NCBI GenBank assembly: GCA_010015745.1
Contig: ML978232.1
Location: 1-64,000, forward strand
DNA length: 64,000 bases
Source of the DNA: Setomelanomma holmii
Taxonomy: Eukaryota > Ascomycota > Dothideomycetes > Pleosporales > Phaeosphaeriaceae
Direction: 5' to 3'
Each line of letters starts with the position of its first letter. Positions within the stretch are counted from its first letter, which is position 1. The notes beneath the pieces were generated by a model, which was not told the DNA's origin, ran no database searches, and saw nothing but the letters and a program-made list of their open reading frames with translations. Below are positions 11,092 to 23,359 of this stretch, piece after piece. A program made the position numbers and the translations under genes.

Positions 11092-12085
11092 CTACACATC
11101 TGAATATCTTTTCAGGAAAGCCTCCAAGCCCTCACCCTCCACTCCGATCTCCCCATTGTCCAACTCACCAAGCAGCCAGATGCCTTCCACTGTCCACAAA
11201 TTATAGAACCAGCCGATGTACTCCCAGAACGCGCTCCTCTTTCCACGCTTTCTCGCCTCGAAAGCCTTTTCTCTCATTTCTTCGACGCTGCCCATTCGTA
11301 CAATCTCGACTTCGCGGCCGCGAAGCTTCCCATATGTGCGCGCGATCTCACTCAGCGTATCGACCCCGGACGAAACATTCCAGAACTCTTTCTCTTTGAT
11401 CTTCTCCGCAGGCAGACTCAATAGTCCAGCAACAAACCTCGCGACATCTTTCTCGCTAGTCCAATTCCACTTCCTATTTTGATCGCCCCAGATCTCCATC
11501 TTCTTGTTCTCCAGATCCCAAGGGCCATGGTTTTTAGTTGTGAAGTATGCGTGTCCAGGACTGCCGAACAGAACTTCAGCCAAGACGCCGGTAAAGACGA
11601 AGCTTAGATGCGGAGACGCAGGGGATGAGACGAGCTGCAAATGGTTGTAAAAGGAAATGTACGGGTCGTACGAGTCTTGTTGGCCGAGGGTAAGTGTGCG
11701 CCAGTCATAGTTGAAAGATGCGGGGACGAAGTGTTTGACGCCTGCACGCTCCTTTGTGATGTCAGTATTGCCTATCTCTTGGTGCGAGCCGAAGGCATAG
11801 ATGTCTTACAGCAGTACGAAACAGCAACAATTGTCCCTCTAAGAGCAGCTCTGGACTACCTTTGTATGCGCACACCACAGCGTCAACACCTTGACATGCT
11901 TTTTCGAGGGCCGTGATATCGTAGTACGCGGTGTTGGTAACAAATGACTCAAGCTGCTCCTTTGAGCTTCTGGCAAGCTTAGCGGGTGAGCGACCAAGTC
12001 CTCTGACTTGATGACCGCGCTCGATCAAGGCGGGAGCGAGGAGTCTGCCAATGTTGCCTGTAATACCTGCAACGAGAACGAGCAT
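11092..12085 (-). CDS. NmrA-like NAD(P)-binding protein
   Basis: Two exons, 12085-11810 and 11751-11092, joined by a gtaaga...aaag intron that restores FRTA-ERAGVKHFVPASF. The N-terminus is a clean Rossmann start, MLVLVAGITGNIGRLLAPAL, with RSPAKL after beta-2 as in the NmrA-like fold. The middle has SPHLSFVFTGVLAEVLFG and later the conserved TSEKDVARFVAGLL. The product, about 310 residues, is typical for fungal NmrA-like proteins that bind NAD(P) and act either as reductases of specialised metabolites or as redox-linked regulators. The start ATG is tight against the Rossmann strand. It resembles the facing gene in fold but not closely in sequence, so I do not call them a recent duplication. 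Confidence 0.85.
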
Positions 12086-13071
12086 TGTTGTAGTGTTGTT
12101 AGGAGATATTGATAATCTGAATGAACCATGGCGATGAAGCTGCTAAATAATTTAATATCTGAGCTTGACATAAAGAAATTTAGCATGATTCAAATCCAAG
12201 CTGTATCTCGCGATCTCCAAAAAGCGAGCAGGTCGAACTTTCCTCCGATCTTGCTCTGCAATGGACCACAAATGATCGATGTTCATCCGAATCCACTGGC
12301 TCGACCAAACTGATGATGCTGTACATGTTTTATTTCTGATAGTCTGATTGGCTGCAAGTGTGGCGCTGTCGATCATGTTGCCATGGAAGCCCACTTGCTT
12401 ACACAATTCGGACTTGGAAAGACCGACGTCACGCTTCGAAGACCGAAGGGGATCTAGACTTCAATGGCAAGCCTAGACCAAGCGTCGTAGACGTCGTCTT
12501 GAAATGATCATCGGGCAGTCTTAGGATACATTGCGTTTGGCATGGCGTGAATGTTGCGTGCCGGACGTGTGGTGAGATTCCATGGATGCCATCTCAGGTT
12601 CGTCCGTCGTGCGTCGCGGAATTTATTGTGTAATGGTCGATTGAGTGCGCTATCCATCTCTCGGACAATGCTTCAAGTCTCCTCGGTAGCTATGGGCTAT
12701 GTTTACAAATAGCGAAGTTCGTGGCGAGGCCGATGGCAAGAGCCTCGTGTGAATGGGCGTAGGTGTTGGCACGCTAAAACGTCCGAGCTAGCTCGCAGAA
12801 CTCTTGGCAGTCGCGGGGCTGCGCCTGCACACTGTGGGCAAATCCTTGAGTCACGGCAAAACTACAAATTCACGACCGCGAGAGAACTGCGCCACAGCTA
12901 CACACAAGTTAACCGACGCTCACGAGGACGAGCCCACGATCACGCTGCATACTGAGAATTTCTGCAATCGTACAGGAACGAAGTAAACGACTGGGTTACC
13001 CCACATCGACTCGAGGTCGCACATAAGAAACCACCACCCACAGGGAAGAAGAGAAGGCGCACACAGTCAAG
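12086..13071. other. intergenic; promoter region of the eIF2-alpha gene
   Basis: No coding signal is visible. The interval is shared by the 5' sides of the divergent NmrA-like and eIF2-alpha genes. The last 60 bases are A- and C-rich with few T, as in a fungal 5' leader. Confidence 0.5.
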
Positions 13072-14155
13072 ATGTCTCTCACAAATTGTCGGTTTTATGA
13101 GGAGAAGTATCCGGAGGTGGAGAGCTTCGTCATGGTGAACGTAAAGCAGATCGCAGAGATGGGCGCATACGTAAAACTGCTAGAATATGGTACGTGTCGA
13201 GTGTGATATTCTGTGGCTCTATGCTCATACGTGCAGACAACATTGACGGCATGATCTTGCTCTCCGAACTGTCCCGAAGACGTATTCGTTCCATCCAAAA
13301 GCTCATCCGTGTCGGCCGCAATGAAGTCGTAGTCGTGCTCCGTGTGGACAAGGACAAGGGTTACATCGATTTGTCGAAGCGTCGTGTGTCGCCAGAGGAC
13401 ATCGTGAAATGCGAGGAGCGGTACAACAAGTCAAAGATGGTACACAGCATCATGCGCCACGTCGCCGAGAAGACACAAACACCCATCGAAGAGATCTATC
13501 AGAGCATCGGCTGGCCGCTAAACAAGAAGTACGGACACTCGATCGACGCATTCAAGCTCAGCATCACGAACCCCGAGGTCTGGAACGATGTTACATTTCC
13601 CAACGACGTGGTCAGGGACGAGCTCCAGAGCTACATCGGAAAGAGGTTGACACCGCAGCCCACCAAGGTGCGTTCAGATATTGAGGGTATGTTCTTGTTC
13701 TGAGACCCCAGAGACAATATGCTAATTCCAGCAGTGACGTGCTTCGGCTATGAGGGTATCGATGCAGTCAAGGAGGCACTGCGGAAAGCCGAGGCCAAGA
13801 ACACCCCAGACAACCAAGTCAAGGTCAAGCTTGTGTCGCCGCCACTCTACGGTATGGGAACAGCCACAAAGGTCATAGGGCAACATCGCTAATCTATACA
13901 GTCCTCACATCACAGTGTCTCGACAAGACAGTCGGTATTGCATGCTTAGAGCAGGCCATTACCGACATCAAGGAGAGCATTACAGCGGCCGGCGGTGACT
14001 GCCAAGTCAAGATGGCACCTAAGGCGGTCACTGAAAACGACGATGCAGAATTGGCTGCCCTCATGGAGAAACGTGAGCGTGAGAATCAAGAAGTCAGCGG
14101 TGACGAGGACGAGAGCACGAGCGATGAGGGTGGTGTGGTTGAGGCTGATTCTTAG
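13072..14155 (+). CDS. SUI2: translation initiation factor eIF2, alpha subunit
   Basis: Four exons: 13072-13189, 13237-13686, 13735-13851 and 13902-14155. Joined, they give about 312 residues, the usual fungal length. The N-terminal S1 fold contains LLSELSRRRIRSI. The Ser at residue 52 counting Met (classical Ser51) is the Gcn2 phosphorylation site that shuts down general translation under amino-acid starvation. The helical domain reads GWPLNKKYGHSIDAF, and the C-terminal alpha/beta domain CFGYEGIDAVKEALRKAE. It ends in an acidic tail, SGDEDESTSDEGG. The protein carries initiator Met-tRNA to the 40S ribosome together with eIF2 beta and gamma. Every splice is in frame and nothing is missing. 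It is a reliable housekeeping anchor for this window. Confidence 0.97.
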
Positions 14156-14664
14156 TCGCATTCTTGCATCAACCCATGCCTGCATCTGTCAAAAGTCGGC
14201 ATCCGGCGTTTGGGATTGAGAAAGCATCTTCGAGCAGGAAAACTGCATCTTCGGGTATGTACACCATTTCAAGACCGATAGGGCTGCTTGCGTACAATCA
14301 TGATTTTGTATGTAGTACGGCCAATTTTACGACACGACAGTCTGAAAGCAGCAAGCACTTCGTAGTGTTCCAAGCCGTTTGAGATCAGATGAAAATAAAG
14401 TTGAAGCTTGGACCACTTGGTTCGCGTGGGGAACGCGTGCGATGACGCTGCTGCAGGTGGAGCTGTCTCGCGCCTAAGCCAACTTCTTGGTGCGCGCCGG
14501 CCAACATCACGAGCAGGCTCTGCTCTCTCTCCCTAGCCCCTGAAACCTTCTTATCTACCGTTGCATACACTTTTTTCTGTCGCGCGACGTATTGAACGTG
14601 GTCAATTGTTATCACCTGACCCACAATCGCGGCGTTCTGGAGCTCAGTATAACTCGTCGCAATC
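14156..14664. other. intergenic; eIF2-alpha 3' side and channel promoter
   Basis: About 500 bases without a coding signal between two plus-strand genes. A T-rich stretch near 14560-14575 precedes the channel's start codon. Confidence 0.5.
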
Positions 14665-16871
14665 ATGGTGAAGTGGAGCCGACTGTTCAATGCGGATGGG
14701 CATGATAGAAGACACCAAATGCAGGATGAGATAAGAAATCGTGAGTTGGGGCAGCATACTCGCGACTATTTCCAAAGACTGATCATGCTCAGTACTTCCT
14801 ACCGCCCGGCGCGAACGCCTTCCACCGCCGCCGATAGATCCGAAAGAGGTGACAAAGGTCGCACTCCGCCTCAAGCACCAGATCGAACAAGTCGTACCAT
14901 GCGAACTCGAAGAGGAACAAGTCACAAAAGCGCATAGCCCTATAATCACGCAGGCGGTACTGAAGACGGCCAAGGAAGCTGGCGGCGAGCAACACCAAGC
15001 CTGTGTCGTCTACTGCCTGCTTGTGGTCAAGAAGTGGTTCGAGAAGCAGTCTTCTGCGGAGCTTTGGGACGCCGATCTCCACGATGTGCGCGCCATTGCC
15101 GCCGAAATGATGGCCAAGCGCCTTATCGAAGCCGAGGAAGACACGGACTACCTGTTTGAAGAAATGCTGCTCAAGCGCTACTCAACACTCGTGGACGGAG
15201 AACCGACACCACCTGCCAACGCGATTGAGAAGGCTGTGGATCTGCACGCTGTCACCGTCATCGGCTCATCAGGGTACCAGAAATGCATCAACTACCTTTG
15301 GCGGGGCTGGGTAGTGCAAGATGATGAGGACCCAAGTCGATTCGTTCCTTACGAGAACAAGACAAACACCAGCTATTGGGCGCACTTGGACCCCGATCGG
15401 ATGAGAGTCCCCAGATATCAGAACTGGGTCCAGATCGCCATGTCCTTTATTTTCTTAGGCTTATACACCGGCGCAATCAACACGATCAATCCGTCCGGTG
15501 ACTTGGATGTCGTCGAAGGTCTGCTGTACCTCTTCACACTTGGATTCGTATGCGACGAGGCCAACAAGTTCTGGAAGGTTGGCCGTTTCTACATTTCCTT
15601 TTGGAACATGTTCAACAGCACTTTATACGCCCTTCTCGCCGTCTCCTTTGTACTTCGCATAATAGCTCTCGGACACCCAGTGCATGAGCATAGGCGTGAA
15701 CGCTTGAATGAGCTCTCCTATGATTTCTTGGCTTTCACGGCACCGATGTTCTGGATGCGGTTGTTGCTGTACCTGGACACTTTCCGCTTCTTTGGTGCTA
15801 TGCTGGTCGTCTTGAAGGTCATGATGCGCGAGTCGCTCATCTTCTTTGCGCTCTTGATCGTTGTTATGGTGGGCTTCTTCCAGGCTTTCCTTGGTCTCGA
15901 TGTCGCAGAGGATAACATCGCCTCTGATTCTGCTTTCGTCATTCAAGCCATGCTGAACGCCGTTATGCAATCGCCCGAATTCGACGGCTTCGACAATTTC
16001 GCTGTAAGTCACGCATCTCCTCTTACGACTAGACACAAGCAATGCTAACAAATCTTCATCAGCCACCATTCGGTCTCATCCTCTACTACATCTTCACATT
16101 CGTAGTCATGGTCATCCTCCTCAACATCCTCATCGCGCTCTACAATTCCGCCTACGAAGACATCACCGAGAACGCCATCGACGAATACATGGCCCTCTTC
16201 AGCCAGAAAACCATGCAATTTGTCCGCGCCCCCGACGAAAACGTCTTCATTGCGCCCTTCAACCTCATCGAAATGTTCTGCCTCATCCTCCCCTTCGAAT
16301 GGTGGATGTCCGACGCCACGTACGCGCGCCTCAATGATCACGTCATGTCTGTAATATACAGCCCGTTGCTGGTTTTGACGGCGTTCTTGGAACAGAGAGA
16401 CGCGAGACATGTGAATTACAATAGAAGAAGGGGAGAGGAGGATGAGGATGTTACGCATGAGTGGGAACAGGTGCTTAATGAGTGCGACTTCGAGAGCGAC
16501 GGATGGGATAAGAAGGTTCAGTCTACTAAGCCGAATGTCGAGTTCGATACAGCTGTGTTGGAAGTGCGCAAGCTTCAGGGCCAGGTTGAGGAACTGAAGA
16601 GTCTTCTTACTACGCTGACGGAGAAGGGCTGGGGCGGGGACACGCTTGAGGGAAGTAGATTTGAGAAATTGAGCGGGAGCAAGTTGGACAAACTGGACAA
16701 GGCAGGCGAGAGCAGTGAAAGTGGTGGACAGTAAGTGTAACCTTTGTTTCGCTCTTACTTGTTCTTTTGGGATGTCAGTTTATGCTGACATCTACTTATT
16801 GTAGGCGCGCTGCGAGACCAGAAAGAAGCGAGTTTGGGGACACACAAGGGAGTGAGTGGCATTCTGATTGA
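14665..16871 (+). CDS. YVC1: vacuolar TRP-type calcium channel (Yvc1 family)
   Basis: Four exons: 14665-14740, 14793-16013, 16063-16730 and 16805-16871. They give about 675 residues. The cytoplasmic N-terminus contains KVALRLKHQIEQVVPCELEEE. Hydrophobic segments follow: FIFLGLYTGAINTINP, LLYLFTLGFVCDEANKFWK, FNSTLYALLAVSFVLRII, MLVVLKVMMRESLIFFALL, and after the pore region the last helix VMVILLNILIALYNSAYED. This arrangement and these blocks are those of fungal Yvc1, the TRP channel that releases vacuolar Ca2+ during osmotic shock. The C-terminus carries acidic EEDEDVTHEWEQ and a coiled segment. The last short exon adds a polar tail ending at TGA 16869-16871. Start choice: the first ATG, MVKWSRLFNADG, matches the family N-terminus after splicing of a 52-nt intron. 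Confidence 0.93.
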
Positions 16872-17716
16872 CCCTACTTTCATACTCGCTTCTGTCTGTG
16901 GACAGAATGGAATACGAAATCAACCCTTTTCTGCCTCATCTATACGCGTAGTGAAAATTGCATCGCCAGCTCGGTATTACGATGGTGAGGCTGACAAAAG
17001 TCGTCAAAATCCTCCAATATGACACAGTGGCGCTAGTACGCGGCAACCTTGAGGAAGATGCACCCGAGGCCGTCATCAATGGTTTTGTCGCAGTGTTGCC
17101 GCATTGGGCAAGTTGGGATGTTGAAACGTATGCGTGCGCTGGGATCATGGTTTCGCGTGGGTAAAGCGGATGGAGGCTGCGGAACCACAGATCTCCTATA
17201 GATATACGGCTGAGAGATCGGTTTGCGAATTGTTCTCGATGCCCAAACTCACCACGAATCAGCACCCTGGGTTCCGCAACAGAGCGCATTACAGCGTGTG
17301 GCAAACGGCTATGTACAGTGAGCATTTAGTGTCGAGAATGACACGTTGCAGGAGATCAAATTGTTTCCTTGACGGATTGCAACACTGCATCGAATATGAA
17401 GGCACGGATTAATGGTGTTTGTCGAAGTCGTTCGTCGCGTCTCCAATGATTGGCGCAGGGGTGCTAGTCTGGCCGCGCCTCAATGGCGATGCGCGGGAGC
17501 TTGGTTGCCTCAATTTGGCGGGCAGCTGCCATCCTGCTTTCGCAGTAGTACGCGCTACTGGCCGTTGTAGCCTCCTTCTCCTTTACCCCATGGTTCTTGT
17601 TCTGCATTCTTAGCTTCGTAATGTGTGTTGTTTAGTTTTCTCTATGTCTCATACCCAAGACCTGTAGCAGCGCTGAGTCGGCCGAACCGCGGCCATCTCA
17701 AGACAGGAGAGGTCCA
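16872..17716. other. intergenic, no supported gene
   Basis: Open frames on both strands are short and lack any protein-like pattern. It should hold the channel's 3' end and the promoter of the PH-domain gene. Confidence 0.5.
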
Positions 17717-20700
17717 ATGACCGATCCGCGGCCACCGTCATGGCACCAGCAGCCTGACATTGCGAACTTGTCGCCGGACTCGTTCACGGCACAGAAGCTG
17801 GTAGGGACGATGAAGCTTGTATACATCAACATATGCTGACAGGTGCAGCAACATGCTACACCAGAGCATCTCTACCTCACATGGAGGCGCTTCTTCATCG
17901 GCCCAATCCCCGTATGCTTGAACCAAATCCATAGTACGCTCAGCGCTCACACAGGCCTCTAGACAGCATGGCTGAGCAAACACCGACGCGACTGGTACAA
18001 GCATCACCTCCGCATCAACTACTCGACGCGCACTGCCACCTTCTCCTCAGACCCCAAAGAGGCACGGCAACGACGACTTAGCGGCCTCGAGGGCCCCAGC
18101 TCCTCTGCGCTGTTCCAGCACAGTTTTCCACAGCCCGAAGAGCTCGATGTCGAAGAAGCGGAAGGCCATAATGGCGTAGAGGCAGGCGCGGCCAATGGCG
18201 AGGCAAGCGCAACCACATCGACACCACCTGCCCTGCAGGTCCCGCGAGCTTCACAGCAGAAGGATGATGTCATAATAGGAAATGAAGACGAGGATTTTGT
18301 TGATGCGCCGTCGGAACCCGAAGACGAGAGCAACTTGCGCGTATACACACATGAGGAAGGTGAGTTCGATCCTGCCAAGGAACAGAAACCACGCCGGTCA
18401 AGCACGAAGTCGTTCGTGACAGCATCATCAACTCGACTCGCCGCGGAGCAGGAGGAGGAGTCCGAGGGATCAGCAAAAGATACACTACAGGATGAAGAGC
18501 ATGGGCAAGCACAGGCAAGTGGCTTACATGTTCCTTCGGAGCAGGAAGAGGCAGTGCAGAAGTCACTTGGCAAGCGCCCAGTTTCAACCGTAGAGAGTTT
18601 ACATCCTCAGACATCTACCGCAGGCGGCACCTCAGTAGATGCGAGGTCAACTTCTTCGTTGCTACGCAAGGCTGACATGAACAAGGCTGCGGCTCCGACT
18701 TCCGCCGATGTTGATGTGAAACCACCGGCAAAAGGCATCCTTGCGAGAGTGAAGAGAAGGTCAGAATTGAGACTGTCGAAATCGGACTCAGTGAACGATG
18801 CAGGCGGTGCGAGTGAAACATTGGCGAGGAAGGAGTCGAATTTGCGAAACCTGGTCAAATTCGATATACCGGAAGACTCGAAGCGTGCCAAAGTCCACCT
18901 CAAGGCCAAACAGGCGCAGATGACTATTTCGCGAGCGCCCACTAAACTACGAAAACAGCGATTGAGGGATGGACTTGTCGTCAAGATGGAACGCATGCTC
19001 GTTCGGGTTGACGCTGCGGGTGAGGTTCCGGATGACTTTGATGAGAACGTCAATCAGAGAGTCACTTCCAGAGTCAAGGACAAGTGGCGGGAGTACATGA
19101 TTGTCTGTCGACATAGCCATACTGATAGTGCCGACTTTGTACTGCAACTTTACAAGACGCGGGTAGGTGCAAAGCTTTTTATAGGATCTAATGCGGGCAA
19201 ATCATGCTGACGTCCATGACAGGTCATCCCAGAAATCGAGCAGCAAGGCGCCGGCAAGAAGGCTGCTTACGAGATACCACTCGGCCGCAAGATCAGTAGA
19301 GTCAACCTCTACTCATCATTGGACAAGTCAATCGTAGTCTCAACGCCCCACAAGCGCGGCGATCTAATCTTCATCATGTGCGCACGAACAGCGTCAAACG
19401 CAGTAGAATGGTACACCTTTCTTCGCAATGTCATGGGCTGGCGACGTGCTTCGGAACTACAGATCAACATCCCGGATATGAAGTTGAGCGTCCGCATAGC
19501 GAACCCATTCGAGAAGCTCGAGGCATCGCAGAATGAAGTCCAGGATGCCGATGACACAGAAGAGGCCATGCTCAAGACCATGCAGGAAGAACAGGCTGTC
19601 GCGGCAGCGCTTGTTCGACGATGCTTAGCTCAATTAGATGATGCACCAGAGTGGGCAGATGTTTTGCGGTCATGGGTCAAAGACCAACGAATTGGCTTGG
19701 CTTGGAAGCGCTATGATCGACTTGAGTGGGTACATGGTGCGAATGAGCGCAAGATGTATGGCACGATTGCGATGCTCAAGTCGCATGATCTCGAGCTTCG
19801 GCCGAAGACACACTATCCCACAACTGCAGTGACCCGCAAGAAGCACAAGACGCTCACGGAGCCCGTCCCTGTAGAGGGCTTCCTCATTCGGCTTACTGGA
19901 CAGCGTGGTCGAGCGGAGCGGCTGGGATTAATGTATCACAAGCAGCTGTACTTCGCCAGCCACGATCAGTTCCTTGTCTTCTCACGACCGACGAAAGTCA
20001 CTCCGCCACCTCCGCCCAAGCTCCCGACTTCAACCAATGCGACCGTGCCGGATGCCCAAACAGTTGCCGACCAGGTACCCGCGAGTTGGGCTGTCAATCC
20101 ATTTCCTGTGAAGGACGCTCAGATAGAATGGTTGATGCAAGGTCACTCAGGCACCCCGGAGACGAGACGCCTACATGATGAAGACGCCGCAGACGAGTCT
20201 GAGCGCAAGGGGCAAAACCTGCTCAATTGTGATGGTTATGTCAATATGGCCGATGTTGTTAAGGTTCGTAAGGCGAAACTTGGTGCAAGTCCTGCTGACG
20301 AGGATCTTGAGGAGGGTTCGGACGTCGATTTCGACGAGGATGTGGATGACTCGACAAGGGACGACGGTACGACAAGGGATATCGATATAGATCGCACATT
20401 TGAGCTGGTGATGAAGAATGGCTTAATCATCCGGTTGCAGGTGAGTACTCTGATGAAGAATATCCTTCGCAGACTAATGAAGTTGTCAGGCTGCCGACAA
20501 AGCTCGACGCAAGGAGTGGATACAACATCTCCGTGCCTTGGCGAAGTACTGGAAACACCGCACCGCGTCGGATATTGCTCTCTACAAATCTACGCGTAGT
20601 CGCAATCTCATCGCGCTGAACATTGACGAAGAAGGAGAAGCACATATGGGACAGTTCGCTCGAAAGTGGGAAGTCACCCAGTCGTATGCTTCCCCGGAAC

Positions 20701-21401
20701 TGTACAACATGTGCGGAATTGCCTGCTGTCGCAGCATACACATGAGCGGTACACTCTATCGCAAGCCACGGATACATGCGCCTTTCACGCGTTGCAGTGT
20801 AATGCTAACTGCAGGCACACTCTTGGTCTTCCGCGACGTGCTGCGCAGTAGAGTCGGCAAGCAACTCAAACACATACATCACGAGCGCATCGCGAATTTA
20901 GACCTGAAGGACTGCTATATCTACTCAGGCTTGCTCACGGAGAACGACCTCTTGTATCAGAACCAGACTTTCGATGCCAACAAACCAGGCCACCATGCAC
21001 TCCCTCGCATCTACCTCGAAGACGGCTGGACGAGCACGGACGAAGATGTCATGACGACCTTCGTGATCTGGCATGGCAAGGCAAAGAGCTGGTTCCGCGC
21101 CGAAGAAGGCGCTGGCGGCGGAGAACAACAGCGCAAAGAGGGGAAGAGGACACGGATCAAGAGAGTAGCCAAGCTTGGGAGCAAAGGCCGCTCAGTGGTC
21201 TTCCGAGCACGTAGTAGGGCTGAGCGGGACCATTGGGTGCTTGCTATACAAAACGAGATTGAGCGCGTACAGGGAGATGCGGCTGACTTTAGGCTGGAGG
21301 AGTCTGCGGAGCCAGTGAGGAGAAGCAGCTCTGAGAGAAGTGGGAGTGAGAGCGCGCAGGAGCAAGAGGTGGGTAATGGTAATGCGAGCTTGAGGAGTTA
21401 A
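17717..21401 (+). CDS. large PH-domain protein, Spo71-like
   Basis: Five exons: 17717-17800, 17843-17911, 17963-19162, 19223-20440 and 20490-21401. They give roughly 1,160 residues. The N-terminus reads LSPDSFTAQKL-VQQHATPEHLYLT and then RRFFIGPIP, a signature of fungal Spo71-type PH proteins. A long acidic, low-complexity linker follows, with EEEAEG-type runs and SEPEDES. Two PH-like regions come next: one around DKWREYMIVCRH to NAVEWYTFLRNVMGW, and a split one in the last third beginning VEGFLIRLTGQRGRAERLG and resuming at RSIHMSGTLYRKP, with closing helix RAERDHWVLAIQNEIERVQ. In yeast, Spo71 helps recruit Vps13 to the prospore membrane and drive membrane growth in sporulation. In filamentous fungi the role is inferred. 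No signal or membrane segment is seen. Ser-rich C-terminus. All junctions stay in frame. Confidence 0.85.
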
Positions 21402-22108
21402 GAGTTTGAGCTTTTGCATGGAATAGCGCGGACCTGTCTTGGTTTGGCTTTCGCATGGTACGTTTTGGGCATTACGTACTTCTTTAGCATATTGTTTGGG
21501 TGACTGTACGACAGGACGAGCGCTCGGTTGGTCCGTGAGATATGTCAGAGCGGAACACAGTAGTCTCTAATATCTATGTCCTTCGTCTGGTCGTCACCGC
21601 GAATCGTGGCAGGATGCAAAGTCTCCTGTGGCTCTTTGAACGATATCCTCACACGTGCCTGGACAATTTTGCAACCAGTGAAACCGCTCATCACGTGTTT
21701 CTGTTGCACCAACCCACAGCCTCGCGACTCGTGACACCGCAACAGTCGTTTGTCTCACGTCCATGTAGTGACGTAACGTATCACCAGATCGAGCCTCCTA
21801 CGTCCGATCACGCGTCTCCTGCTCTTCACTTCTCCCCGTTCGCACATCCACTAGTGCTTCTTGGCAACGCACGCAGCTATCGAAAGGTCGTCGCGAAATT
21901 TCTTCCACAGATTCCTCACCCTCGCTCAACTCACCACACTCGCTTACTGTCAACTCAACTTCCGTGCGCATTAAAAGTCACACACGGCTACACCAATACT
22001 ACACAAGTAAGTTCCCGCCGGCAGCCGCTCAATCAATACCAGTAGTAATAGCTTCCAGAGCTTCCGGTCAACAACAAAGCCAGCAAACAAACCCCAACTT
22101 CAGCAGCA
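21402..22108. other. intergenic with long leader of the wall-protein gene
   Basis: No gene is seen. From about 21780 the sequence is C/T- and A/C-rich, like a fungal promoter and leader. A good donor (gtaagttcc near 22006) and an acceptor (cag near 22100) would give a leader intron ending just before the ATG at 22109. Confidence 0.45.
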
Positions 22109-22744
22109 ATGGGTCCATTTAAGCTCCTCGGCCTCTTTGCCGCTACGGTCGTCGCTTCGACACACTACTCCGAGGCTCCACCTCCGTCTTACGCGCCCTC
22201 GTCTTCCGCGCTGTCTTCCCCCGTGACACCCAAGATCGACACCACCACCGTCATCAAGGCTCCTGCTACTACCGAGCTCGTGTCCATCGTCACTACCTTC
22301 CCCAGCGCTTCAGATACCGGCGTCATGTCTGTCGAGTCGAGCTCGGCTTCGATCTTGCCTCCTTCACCTTCAGCTTCTGGTTCGATCTTGCCTCATCCCA
22401 TTGAGTCTTCCGTTTCGGGTTCACCCTCGGTTTCTGCGAGCTTGACCACGATCTTGACCCGAACTCTCACCAACACGACTATCGTTCCTGCTCCGGTTAG
22501 CACCACTGAGCTGCCTGGAAACGCTACGAGTGTTGTGGTTGTTACGAGCACTGCTCCGAGCAGTGGTAATGCTACTGGTACGCTGACGGTTACGAAGTCG
22601 AGTGGCCACGCGAGTGCCACTTCGAGCGCGTCTGTTAGCGCAACTACTTCCGCAGGTCCTCAAAACGAAGGTGGCAGACTAAAGGTTGGGGTTTCGGGTG
22701 TGTTGGCGGCTGGATTGGTGGGCCTGATAGGCCTCTTTGCTTAG
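22109..22744 (+). CDS. GPI-anchored Ser/Thr-rich cell-wall protein
   Basis: Single exon of 211 residues. It starts with a signal peptide, MGPFKLLGLFAATVVAS. The mature part is almost entirely Ser, Thr, Pro, Val and Ala with many Ser runs, suited to dense O-mannosylation, and a few NTT/NAT sequons. There is no Cys-rich CFEM domain or enzyme motif. The C-terminus has a small-residue site followed by the hydrophobic tail VSGVLAAGLVGLIGLF, typical of a GPI signal. It is probably a structural or adhesive component of the plasma membrane or wall. No family name can be given, since these proteins diverge quickly. The start and stop are unambiguous. Confidence 0.85.
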   Translation: MGPFKLLGLFAATVVASTHYSEAPPPSYAPSSSALSSPVTPKIDTTTVIKAPATTELVSIVTTFPSASDTGVMSVESSSASILPPSPSASGSILPHPIESSVSGSPSVSASLTTILTRTLTNTTIVPAPVSTTELPGNATSVVVVTSTAPSSGNATGTLTVTKSSGHASATSSASVSATTSAGPQNEGGRLKVGVSGVLAAGLVGLIGLFA

Positions 22745-23226
22745 GTGGAGGGCTTAATCATAGGACCAGGAGGGGACTTGAAGGGAGAGGAGAAAACGCA
22801 TAAAGCACCTAAGCATAGATTTCGTCGCTCGCGCTGATACTGGTATGTCAGTGTCGCCGTGACTAATGAAGATCTTGTGCTTGGGTAATACAGACACAAA
22901 CGATAGCAGATGACCACTGCCTCTTGCCAAGTGCTGAGGAAATAATACCTTAGAAATGTCAACCCATGTTTCTCACCGTCTCGTTTTAAGCAGTATGTGT
23001 TCTCTCTATATATGACTTGTTTCTCTCTGCTTAGAACACGATACTGGAAGAGGGCACTCGCAACGTGGCGCTCGATTGCTCTTACCATACTCCATCAGAA
23101 GCCCTCTCTCGCAAACCACTATTCCAACATCAAAGCAAATTCCCATGCCGTCCACTCATCACGCCTTCTCATCCTCGCACTATATCATACTCTTATCACT
23201 CGCAGCATTCATAAAGTGATTTACAA
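22745..23226. other. intergenic, no supported gene
   Basis: Gap of about 480 bases between the wall-protein gene and the tRNA gene. I see no coding or repeat signal. Confidence 0.5.
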
Positions 23227-23352
23227 GGGCATGTGGTCTAATTGGAAAAGACGCCGTCTACGAACGTAGGCCGGATGTAGTATCCTGCATCTAGCAGCAG
23301 GTAGCCATAACTGCATGCTTCGGAAATGCAGGTTCGAGTCGCGCCATGTCCA
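23227..23352 (+). tRNA. probable intron-containing tRNA gene (or tRNA pseudogene), isotype unresolved
   Basis: Four independent signals agree. The ends 23227-23233 (GGGCATG) and 23345-23351 (CATGTCC) form a 7-bp acceptor stem with one G-U pair. Bases 23234-23245 (TGGTCTAATTGG) match the pol III A box exactly, with a GTCT/AGAC D stem. Bases 23331-23341 (GGTTCGAGTCG) match the B box except for the last base. A run of five T follows at 23355. The length of 126 nt means an intron of about 50 nt or an insertion in the middle. The T stem has two mismatches and the anticodon arm can be folded more than one way: the loop CTACGAA would read ACG (Arg), while CTTCGGA would read TCG (Arg). Decay of a real tRNA gene cannot be excluded. 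Confidence 0.55.
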
Positions 23353-23354
23353 AA

Positions 23355-23359
23355 TTTTT
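23355..23359 (+). terminator. RNA polymerase III T5 terminator
   Basis: Five T in a row three bases after the tRNA 3' end, where pol III termination is expected. Confidence 0.6.

Noticed and set aside
16936..17325. 129-codon minus-strand frame after the channel gene
   Set aside because: Overlaps a plus-strand frame of similar quality; neither has motifs, so both look like chance.
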